7,175 nt of DNA from Deltaproteobacteria bacterium. GTDB taxonomy: Bacteria; Desulfobacterota; DSM-4660; Desulfatiglandales; Desulfatiglandaceae. The stretch is from assembly GCA_019307165.1 (NCBI GenBank), contig JAFDKD010000132.1, positions 1 through 7,175 of the forward strand. Direction: 5' to 3'. Numbering within the stretch: the stretch's first letter is position 1; each line of letters begins with the position of its first letter. Shown piece by piece: positions 1 to 4,764 of this stretch. The notes beneath the pieces are model-generated. The model made no database searches. It saw nothing but the letters and a program-made list of their open reading frames with translations, and was not told the origin of the DNA. Position numbers and translations under genes: made by a program.

Positions 1-314
1 CCGATCTGCTCCACCAGCTTGACGGTCCGAATCACGTTGATCGGATCCCCGAAACCATCGTCGCAGTCGACAATGACCGGCGTGGAGACGGATTGGACCA
101 CCCGACGGGCGGCGTCAACCATCTCGGTTTGAGTAATATATCCGGTGTCGGACTTGCCGATCATGGCCCAGGATGTGATTGATCCGAATACGGTCAAAAC
201 CTCGAATCCGGCCTGCTCGGCCACGATGGCGCTGAACGGATCCCACACCCCCAGGCTAAAAATCGGACCCGTTCGGGCAATCAGTTCCCTGAGCTTCTTG
301 GCATGTGTTTCCAC
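1..314 (-). CDS. Isocitrate lyase/PEP mutase superfamily protein (partial, C-terminus off the window)
   Basis: The first 104 residues of a TIM-barrel enzyme of the isocitrate lyase/phosphoenolpyruvate mutase superfamily, which makes or breaks C-C or C-P bonds of 2-oxo-acid-like substrates. Seen: the N-terminal pattern GVWDPFSAIVAEQAGFE at residues 22-38, the segment SDTGYITQTEM at 55-65, and PVIVDCDDGFGDPINV at 79-94. In the last, D83 and D85 match the family's metal-binding D-x-D. The GTG at 314 is preferred because AGAGGA lies 6 bases upstream and the frame gives the family N-terminus at once; an ATG 6 bases further upstream is in another frame. Relatives include methylisocitrate lyase, dimethylmalate lyase, oxaloacetate decarboxylase and carboxyphosphonoenolpyruvate mutase. 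The catalytic loop that could separate them lies outside the window, so the substrate stays open. It is read in the same direction as comM, beyond a broken regulator gene. Confidence 0.85.
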   Translation of the reverse strand, partial: METHAKKLRELIARTGPIFSLGVWDPFSAIVAEQAGFEVLTVFGSITSWAMIGKSDTGYITQTEMVDAARRVVQSVSTPVIVDCDDGFGDPINVIRTVKLVEQI

Positions 315-347
315 GTTTCATCCTCTCATGGGTTGCCGCATCTGCTT

Positions 348-484
348 TTACAATGCAGCCGGAATTATCCCGCTTTCATAATCACTTATCATGTTTTGGC
401 GGATATCCAACCTCTCGGCGAGTTGTGTTTGAGTCAGGTTTGCTTTGAGCCTGGCTGCCGAAAGAAGGTTGCCAATTCTGTTTG
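348..484 (-). pseudogene. Truncated XRE/Cro-type helix-turn-helix gene remnant
   Basis: Reading leftward from about 484, the frame gives IGNLLSAARLKANLTQTQLA followed by ERLDIRQNMISDYESG, then stops at IPAAL. This matches the first three helices of the HTH_3 (XRE/Cro/C1) DNA-binding domain: LTQTQLAERL is helix 2 and IRQNMISDYESG the recognition helix and its cap. The fold normally continues for at least two more helices, which are missing here. No ATG, GTG or TTG start and no ribosome binding site lie in frame just before the domain; the frame only opens inside the comM 3' end. Both ends therefore look lost, so I call it a decayed regulator or antitoxin-like gene, not a working one. It sits between comM and the PEP mutase-like gene on the same strand. 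Confidence 0.6.
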
Positions 485-505
485 AAGGATGACAAGCCGC
501 GTTAC

Positions 506-529
506 ATAAAATCGCGCCGGCGATTTTAT
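506..529 (-). terminator. Perfect 10-bp hairpin overlapping the comM stop (terminator candidate)
   Basis: The two arms ATAAAATCGC (506-515) and GCGATTTTAT (520-529) are exact inverted repeats around a 4-base loop. The comM stop codon TAA (526-528) lies inside the right arm. On the minus strand the stem ends in ATTTTAT, so a short T stretch is part of the stem and does not follow it. That makes it an imperfect intrinsic terminator, but a good 3'-end stem-loop that could protect or end the comM message. The symmetry means it could act in both directions. Confidence 0.5.
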
Positions 530-2055
530 CGGGGCATCTTTCGGTCCAGGGTCCGGTACTGGATGGCCTCGGCCACATGGGCGCTTTTGATGTGTTCGCT
601 TCCCTCCAGGTCGGCGATGGTCCGGGAGATCTTGAGGATGCGGGAATGGGCCCGGGCGCTCAAGCCGAACCGCTCCATCGCCTTTTCAAGAAGCGCGCTC
701 GATTCGGCGTCAATGACGCAGTTCCGCTTGATCTGACGGCTGTTCATCTGCGCGTTGCAGTGGATACGTCCCCTTTTAAAGCGTTCCGCCTGAAATTCCC
801 TCGCCTTTTTCACCCGCGCCAGCATCTCGGCAGACGAAGCCCCGTCCTCCACCGCTGCCAGGTCCCTGTAAGGCACGGCGGGCACATCCAGGTGGATGTC
901 GATCCGATCCAGAAGCGGACCCGATATCTTGGCCCTGTATTTCCGGATCTGCCGGAACGAGCAGTGGCACTCGTGCTTGGCGTCCCCCAGAAACCCGCAG
1001 GGGCAGGGATTCATGGCCGCTACCAGCATGAAACGGGCTGGATAGGTAACGGTCGAACTGGCCCGTGCGATGGTGACCTGCCCGTCCTCCATGGGCTGCC
1101 TCAGGACCTCCAGCACATTTTTCCGGAATTCGGGCGCCTCATCCAGAAACAATACTCCGTTGTGGGCCAGGCTCACCTCGCCCGGCTTGGGATGCCGGCC
1201 CCCGCCGATCAGGCCCGCATCCGAGATCGTATGATGGGGGAATCGAAACGGTCGGCGCGTGATCAGTCCGTAGCCCTTGCGCATAAGCCCCATCACGCTG
1301 TAAACCTTGGACGTTTCCAGGGACTCCTCGAAGCTCAGGTCCAGCAGTATGGTGGAAATGCGCTTGGCCAGCATGGTCTTGCCCGATCCCGGAGGGCCGA
1401 CCATGATCAGGTTGTGTCCGCCGGCCGCGGCGATCTCCAGGGCCCGTTTGGCGCTTTCCTGCCCACGCACGTCCTTGAAATCCACATCCGAGGGCGGCCG
1501 TTGAAACAGGTGGTTGATCTGGAGGGTAAAGGGGCTTATCTTGGAGAAACTCGTGAGGGCCCCCACTACCTGCGACAGGGTGGTTACCGGGTAAATGGGT
1601 ATGCCATCGACCACCGCTGCTTCGGGGGCGTTTTCTTTGGGGAGGAATATGCCCTCAAACCCGAGGTCCCTTGCCGCGATGGCCATGGGAAGGACCCCTC
1701 TAACGGGCCGGATCAATCCGTCCAGGGCGAGTTCTCCCAGAAACAGATATCGGCTGCACGCGGTTGCCGGAATCAGACTCGTTGCCGCGAGTATGCCCAG
1801 GGCCATGGGAAGATCGAAAGCGGCGCCTTCTTTTTTAATATCCGCCGGGGCCAGGTTCACGGTAATCCGGTCGGAGGGGAAATGGTACCCGGAGTTCTTG
1901 ACCGCGGCCTTGACCCGCTCCTTGCTTTCCCGGACCGCGCCTTCGGGCAGCCCTACGGTGGCAAAAGCGGGAAGTCCACGCGAAATGTCCACTTCAACTT
2001 CGACGATGTAGGCGTCTATACCGATGACAGCGCTGCTGAAGATCTTGGCGAGCAT
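526..2055 (-). CDS. comM: YifB/ComM family Mg-chelatase-like AAA+ ATPase
   Basis: A 509-residue protein of the usual length for this family. In Vibrio and Haemophilus, ComM is a hexameric helicase that promotes branch migration during natural transformation; elsewhere its job is less clear. Residues 1-170 form the Lon-protease-like (ChlI) N-terminal domain, with SRGLPAFATVGLPEGAVRES near 25-44. The AAA+ core follows: Walker A GPPGSGKT at 220-227, Walker B VLFLDE at 301-306, and GPLLDRIDIH at 379-388 in the sensor/arginine-finger region. A cysteine cluster C351, C353, C363, C365 (NPCPCG...HECHC) is a typical possible metal site. The C-terminal Mg-chelatase domain ends at R509. The ATG at 2055 gives the standard MLAKIFSSAVIGIDAY start, although the ribosome site is weak (GGAG about 12 bases upstream). 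It is transcribed divergently from rpoZ. Confidence 0.95.
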   Translation of the reverse strand: MLAKIFSSAVIGIDAYIVEVEVDISRGLPAFATVGLPEGAVRESKERVKAAVKNSGYHFPSDRITVNLAPADIKKEGAAFDLPMALGILAATSLIPATACSRYLFLGELALDGLIRPVRGVLPMAIAARDLGFEGIFLPKENAPEAAVVDGIPIYPVTTLSQVVGALTSFSKISPFTLQINHLFQRPPSDVDFKDVRGQESAKRALEIAAAGGHNLIMVGPPGSGKTMLAKRISTILLDLSFEESLETSKVYSVMGLMRKGYGLITRRPFRFPHHTISDAGLIGGGRHPKPGEVSLAHNGVLFLDEAPEFRKNVLEVLRQPMEDGQVTIARASSTVTYPARFMLVAAMNPCPCGFLGDAKHECHCSFRQIRKYRAKISGPLLDRIDIHLDVPAVPYRDLAAVEDGASSAEMLARVKKAREFQAERFKRGRIHCNAQMNSRQIKRNCVIDAESSALLEKAMERFGLSARAHSRILKISRTIADLEGSEHIKSAHVAEAIQYRTLDRKMPR

Positions 2056-2078
2056 ATAGAAGAGAGGCTCCGCGGGCT

Positions 2079-2097
2079 AGTGTCGATATTGGACACT
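2079..2097. promoter_or_regulatory. Inverted repeat upstream of comM (operator candidate)
   Basis: AGTGTC (2079-2084) and GACACT (2092-2097) are exact inverted arms with a 7-base AT-rich spacer, 23 bases before the comM start codon. The dyad spacing of about one helical turn fits a dimeric repressor or activator site, but the repeat could equally be a short hairpin in the comM leader. No regulator is assigned; the decayed HTH gene beyond comM is the only DNA-binding gene in sight. Confidence 0.35.
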
Positions 2098-2161
2098 GTG
2101 AGTGCCTTTTCCATCATTTATGGATGGGCACGGGCTGATGAATGGCGCATGCGTTTATTCC

Positions 2162-2190
2162 TTTACAACTAACATGAACATTGGTATAAA
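2162..2190 (+). promoter_or_regulatory. Sigma-70-type promoter for rpoZ-dnaJ
   Basis: TTTACA (2162-2167) and TATAAA (2185-2190) each match the consensus -35 and -10 at five of six positions, with the ideal 17-base spacer. Transcription would begin near 2197, giving a leader of about 90 bases before rpoZ. This is the best promoter match in the divergent gap between comM and rpoZ. The call rests on sequence pattern only. Confidence 0.6.
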
Positions 2191-2218
2191 GTAAAGTTTA
2201 TTTTTGATGTTTTCGAAC

Positions 2219-2270
2219 AACCCGTGTCTCCGAGGGGCCTTGGCCTCCTGTCCGGGTTGCGTGTTTTTTT
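2219..2270 (+). promoter_or_regulatory. Leader hairpin plus T-tract before rpoZ (attenuator candidate)
   Basis: AACCCG (2219-2224) pairs with CGGGTT (2253-2258), and inside it GAGG pairs with CCTC around a G/C-rich loop. Five bases later come seven T's (2264-2270), then the rpoZ ribosome binding site. No plus-strand gene ends upstream, so a terminator here would only act on the rpoZ transcript itself. That suggests attenuation or a stabilising 5' stem-loop. The internal mismatches and the GCGTG between stem and T's make intrinsic termination uncertain. No competing antiterminator pairing was recognised. Confidence 0.4.
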
Positions 2271-2287
2271 ATCACAAGGAGAAAACT

Positions 2288-2737
2288 ATGGCACGAATCA
2301 CGGTGGAAGATTGTCTTGACAAGGTCGATAATCGCTTCGCGTTGATCCATCTGGCGGCAAAAAGGGTCCGCAACTTGAGAAAAGGCGATGAACCCCTGGT
2401 GGACTGCAAAAACGAAGATGTTGTCACCTCTTTGAGAGAGATCGCCAGCGGCAGAATCTATCAGGTCAAAAAACCGCAGGGCGACCTATTGCCGGAAGGC
2501 ACGGAGACCGAAGCACCCCCGGCCCTGCCGGAGCAGTCGGCAGAGGCCGCCTCTAAGGCCGCCTCGGAAACCGCCTCGGAGGCCGCCTCCGAAACCGCCT
2601 CCGAAACCGCCTCCGAAACCGCCTCGGAAACCGCCTCGGAGGCCGCCTCTGAAGCTGCGCCCCCTAAAACGGCGGGGACGTCCCCGGAGGAAGCCGCGGA
2701 GACGTCCCCGGAAGCCGCTGAGGAAGAGAAAGCGTAA
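2288..2737 (+). CDS. rpoZ: RNA polymerase omega subunit with long repetitive C-terminal tail
   Basis: Omega (149 residues here) helps the beta' subunit fold and join RNA polymerase and, in E. coli, forms part of ppGpp site 1. Residues 1-58 are the recognisable core: MARITVEDCLDKVDNRFALI, then HLAAKRVRNLRKGDEPL and NEDVVTSLREIASGRI. The conserved MAR-T start that contributes to the ppGpp site is kept. AAGGAG at 2277-2282 lies 5 bases before the ATG at 2288 and decides this start; the frame is open further upstream, but the extra 28 codons run through the leader hairpin and do not resemble omega. Typical omegas have 70-90 residues. The surplus is an acidic, Ala/Ser/Thr/Glu-rich, probably disordered tail from about residue 65. 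Its stop overlaps the dnaJ start (TAATG), implying one mRNA and coupled translation. Confidence 0.93.
   Translation: MARITVEDCLDKVDNRFALIHLAAKRVRNLRKGDEPLVDCKNEDVVTSLREIASGRIYQVKKPQGDLLPEGTETEAPPALPEQSAEAASKAASETASEAASETASETASETASETASEAASEAAPPKTAGTSPEEAAETSPEAAEEEKA
2546..2653 (+). repeat. Nine in-frame 12-bp tandem repeats in the rpoZ tail
   Basis: Nine successive 12-bp units with the pattern (g/a)ccgcctc(g/c)ga(a/g) encode AASK, AASE, TASE, AASE, four TASE and AASE. The unit is a multiple of three, so gain or loss of a copy keeps the frame and the downstream dnaJ coupling. Units differ mainly at the first base and at third codon positions, so expansion is not entirely recent. A second, looser duplication (TSPEEAAE, TSPEAAEE) follows at about 2678-2728. 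Confidence 0.9.
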
Positions 2738-3855
2738 TGGTCAAGGGGGACTATTATGAGGTCCTCGGCGTTTCCAGGGACGCCGGTGACGACCAAATCA
2801 AAAGCGCGTACCGGAAACTGGCGCTCAAATTTCATCCCGACAGAAACCCCGGCGACAATGCGGCCGAGGAAAGCTTCAAGGAAGCGGCAGAGGCCTACGC
2901 AGTCCTGAGGGACGCCGAAAAGCGGCGGATTTACGACCGCTTCGGCCACGAAGGCCTTGAAGGCAGGGGATTTCAAGGGTTTAGCGGGTTTGAGGACATA
3001 TTTTCCAACTTCGGGGATATTTTCGAGGGCTTTTTCGGCTTCGGCTCGGGTCGTTCGGGCAGGTCGCGAGGCAGGCAGGGAAACAGCCTGCGTTATGACC
3101 TGGAACTGACGCTTGAAGAGGCGTTTACCGGGAAAGAGGAAGAAATCACCTTCCACAGGCTGGAGGCCTGCGACACCTGCGACGGATCGGGCGTGGCCCC
3201 CGGATCGGAGCCTCAAACCTGCGCCACCTGTCAAGGGAGGGGCCAGGTCGTCAGGTCCCAGGGCTTTTTTCAGGTCAGTTCCACCTGCCCTTCGTGCCAC
3301 GGCCAGGGTCAGATCATCATGGACCCGTGCGACGCGTGCAGGGGCGGCGGAAAGGTCCGGATCAAAAGAAACGTGACCGTGAAAATCCCGCCCGGCGTGG
3401 ACACCGGCTCCCAGTTGAGGCTGCGGGGAGAAGGAGAGCCGGGCGATTACGGCGGACCTTCGGGAGACCTCTTTACGGTAATCCATGTGAAGGACCACCG
3501 TTTTTTCACCCGCGAGGGGGATGCGCTGATGTGCGAGATACCCATCTCATTCGTCCAGGCGGCGCTGGGTGACACCATAAACATCCCGCTCATCGGCGAA
3601 AAGGATGAACACCCCCTGGACATTCGCAAGGGGACCCAGCCGGGGCACGTGATCAAGGTATCCGGCAAGGGAATGCCCCACCTCCAGGGAAATCACCGGA
3701 GAGGCGACCTCTATATTCAGGTGCAGGTGCGAATTCCCGAAAAGCTGACACAGGAGCAGCGGGAACTGCTGGAGGCCTTTGCCGAAACGGACGGCAAAAA
3801 ACCATCGGGCAAAAAGAAAAGCAAGAAAAACAGGTGGAAGAGACTGGTCAAGTAG
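2737..3855 (+). CDS. dnaJ: Chaperone protein DnaJ (class A J-domain protein)
   Basis: Hsp40 co-chaperone that binds unfolded clients and stimulates DnaK ATPase in the cytoplasm. The 372-residue length is typical. The J domain occupies residues 4-70 with the essential HPD at 33-35 (KFHPDRNPGD). A Gly/Phe-rich region follows at about 71-118. The zinc-binding domain has all four CxxCxGxG motifs: CDTCDGSG at 145, CATCQGRG at 162, CPSCHGQG at 184 and CDACRGGG at 198. The C-terminal client-binding domains follow (about 208-345), then a strongly basic Lys-rich end. Having both J and zinc domains makes it a true DnaJ and not a CbpA-type protein. The ATG shares its A with the rpoZ stop codon, so translation is probably coupled. 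No dnaK or grpE is adjacent. It may be the sole dnaJ or a second copy; the window cannot tell. Confidence 0.95.
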   Translation: MVKGDYYEVLGVSRDAGDDQIKSAYRKLALKFHPDRNPGDNAAEESFKEAAEAYAVLRDAEKRRIYDRFGHEGLEGRGFQGFSGFEDIFSNFGDIFEGFFGFGSGRSGRSRGRQGNSLRYDLELTLEEAFTGKEEEITFHRLEACDTCDGSGVAPGSEPQTCATCQGRGQVVRSQGFFQVSSTCPSCHGQGQIIMDPCDACRGGGKVRIKRNVTVKIPPGVDTGSQLRLRGEGEPGDYGGPSGDLFTVIHVKDHRFFTREGDALMCEIPISFVQAALGDTINIPLIGEKDEHPLDIRKGTQPGHVIKVSGKGMPHLQGNHRRGDLYIQVQVRIPEKLTQEQRELLEAFAETDGKKPSGKKKSKKNRWKRLVK

Positions 3856-3902
3856 CTGGTTTCCAGCCAGAAATAGTCCAGGCTGCCTGAAAACTACCAT
3901 CT

Positions 3903-3993
3903 CCCCGCTGAAAAAATACGGGATGCCCCGCTGGAAAGATGCGGGATGCCCCGCTGAAGAAACGCGGGATGCCCGCTGAAAAAACGCGGGATG
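3903..3993. repeat. Tandem array of four 23-bp hairpin-forming units
   Basis: Four back-to-back units at 3903-3925, 3926-3948, 3949-3971 and 3972-3993 (the last 22 bp) share the pattern CCCCGCTG, a purine-rich core and GCGGGATG. In units 2-4, CCCGC and GCGGG can pair as a 5-bp stem with an A-rich loop of 8-9 bases; unit 1 keeps four of the five pairs. Differences fall mostly in the loop. The array starts 48 bases after the dnaJ stop. It may stabilise or end the rpoZ-dnaJ message or be a REP-like palindromic repeat family. The 23-base period is not a multiple of three, which argues against coding. There are no spacers, so it is not CRISPR. Confidence 0.85.
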
Positions 3994-4017
3994 CAAGCAC
4001 AAGCACAATCACAAGCA
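3994..4017. repeat. Four-copy CAAGCA hexamer microrepeat
   Basis: CAAGCA occurs at 3994-3999, 4000-4005 and 4012-4017, with the variant CAATCA at 4006-4011. It directly abuts the hairpin array, so the two repeat types form one 115-bp repetitive block. It looks like replication slippage in non-coding DNA; no function is visible. Confidence 0.75.
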
Positions 4018-4193
4018 GCTGCGTTACCCTCATCCCTCGTCACTGCGGCGCGGGGTTGCATGGAGCAAAAAGCATGGCGCGTGTCGAACAGAGGCGATAT
4101 CATTCGCGGTATTTTTTCTGAATTCTGTTTGCTCTATGCCCCATGCCCCATGCACTCTGCCTTGCCGGATGGTTCATGGCGTCATTTTGTGAC
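4018..4193. other. Gene-free stretch between the repeats and the dksA promoter region
   Basis: Together with the repeats this belongs to a 391-bp gap between dnaJ and dksA. No coding frame here resembles a protein family, and no tRNA or known RNA fold was recognised. It contains a weak stem GCGA/TCGC (4094-4107) followed by a T-rich run at 4112-4117, and the heptamer repeat ATGCCCC (4136-4153). The gap is long for this compact region, so a small RNA or a long dksA leader cannot be excluded. Confidence 0.5.
4136..4153. repeat. ATGCCCC heptamer microrepeat
   Basis: ATGCCCC at 4136-4142 and 4143-4149 is followed by a third partial copy, ATGC, at 4150-4153. It lies about 95 bases before dksA and is separate from the larger repeat block. 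It is too short to assign a role. Confidence 0.6.
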
Positions 4194-4222
4194 TTTACAC
4201 TTTGTGCTTGAAATGATATTTT
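4194..4222 (+). promoter_or_regulatory. Possible sigma-70 promoter for dksA
   Basis: TTTACA (4194-4199) is a good -35. At the ideal 17-base spacing the -10 would be TATTTT (4217-4222), a four-of-six match; GATATT at 4215-4220 is an alternative. The site is 25-30 bases before the dksA start, which would make the leader very short. A promoter further upstream in the gap is equally possible. Confidence 0.35.
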
Positions 4223-4246
4223 TTCTTACTTTTATAAGAGGAGTGA

Positions 4247-4624
4247 ATGTCTAGAATCATGTTGACTAAGAAACAAAAGACCTTGTTCGGGAAAAATCTC
4301 AACGAAAAACTGGAAGAGCTTCTGGTAGAGGCCAACAAGACCGTAAGCGGCATGACCGACCAGAGGGACAGTTTCCCGGACCCGGCGGACAGGGCCTCCA
4401 TGGAAGCGGAGAGGAACTTCACCCTTCGCATCCGAGACAGGGAACGCAAGTTGATCGGAAAAATTAGGGATGCCCTGGACAGGCTGGAATTGGGGACATA
4501 CGGTATCTGCGAAGAGTGCGGTGAGGAAATTTCCGAGGAAAGGCTGAAAGCGCGCCCCGTGACCACGCTGTGCATCGATTGCAAAAAAACGCAGGAAAGT
4601 GACGAAAAAGTCAGGGGTATCTGA
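4247..4624 (+). CDS. dksA: DksA/TraR family RNA polymerase-binding transcription factor
   Basis: DksA enters the RNA polymerase secondary channel and, with ppGpp, shifts transcription away from rRNA genes in starvation. Seen in this 125-residue protein: a long N-terminal helical coiled coil (about 7-82) with the tip motif DPADRA at 45-50, matching the D-x-x-D-x-A needed for action on polymerase in E. coli DksA. The zinc finger has C88, C91, C109 and C112 (CEEC, 17 residues, CIDC), with the family segment LKARPVTTLCIDC. E. coli DksA is longer (151 residues), mainly at the N-terminus; lengths near 120 are common in other phyla. GAGGAG (4238-4243) lies 3 bases before the ATG at 4247. This spacing is short, and the ATG at 4259 would give about 15 bases, so the first is preferred but not certain. 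A strong terminator follows, so the gene is probably a single-gene unit. Confidence 0.9.
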   Translation: MSRIMLTKKQKTLFGKNLNEKLEELLVEANKTVSGMTDQRDSFPDPADRASMEAERNFTLRIRDRERKLIGKIRDALDRLELGTYGICEECGEEISEERLKARPVTTLCIDCKKTQESDEKVRGI

Positions 4625-4668
4625 GCGATCCGTCCCAAACCATGAGACCTCCCTTCTGATTTTCATCC

Positions 4669-4699
4669 AGCCGGCCGATAGGGAATGGCCGGCTTTTTT
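4669..4699 (+). terminator. Rho-independent terminator after dksA
   Basis: AGCCGGCC (4669-4676) pairs perfectly with GGCCGGCT (4687-4694) around a 10-base loop, and a run of six T's (4694-4699) follows directly. It begins 45 bases after the dksA stop and separates dksA from the next gene, which must therefore have its own promoter or depend on read-through. Confidence 0.93.
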
Positions 4700-4764
4700 C
4701 GATTCCCCCTGCCCTCCTGAAAACATGCGCGGCGCATCGGGTCAATGCCGGTGCGAGACGGACA

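Noticed and set aside
577..2172. Long plus-strand open frame of 531 codons opposite comM
   Set aside because: It is the antisense shadow of comM; its translation has no recognisable motif, while the minus strand has intact AAA+ motifs throughout.
2204..2287. Upstream in-frame extension of rpoZ by 28 codons (a possible leader peptide)
   Set aside because: It runs through the leader hairpin and T-tract, lacks a ribosome binding site, and the omega family starts at MAR, where a strong AAGGAG is correctly spaced.
2461..3498. Minus-strand open frame of 345 codons opposite rpoZ and dnaJ
   Set aside because: Antisense to two confidently identified genes; its Ser/Glu/Ala/Val repeats are only the reverse reading of the 12-bp rpoZ repeats.
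3855..3867. GCTGG-TTT-CCAGC hairpin at the dnaJ stop
   Set aside because: Five pairs with a three-base loop and no T-tract afterwards; likely chance, and not supportable as a terminator.
3903..3993. CRISPR array
   Set aside because: The units are directly adjacent with no unique spacers, and no cas gene is present.
3848..4103. Small minus-strand frames over the 23-bp repeats encoding recurring FFSG or FFQRG-like patterns
   Set aside because: All three frames show the same sort of pattern because the period is not a multiple of three; this is repeat DNA read as protein.
4094..4117. Weak stem GCGA/TCGC followed by a T-rich run, as an intrinsic terminator
   Set aside because: Only four base pairs and a gap before the T-run; too weak to list as a terminator.
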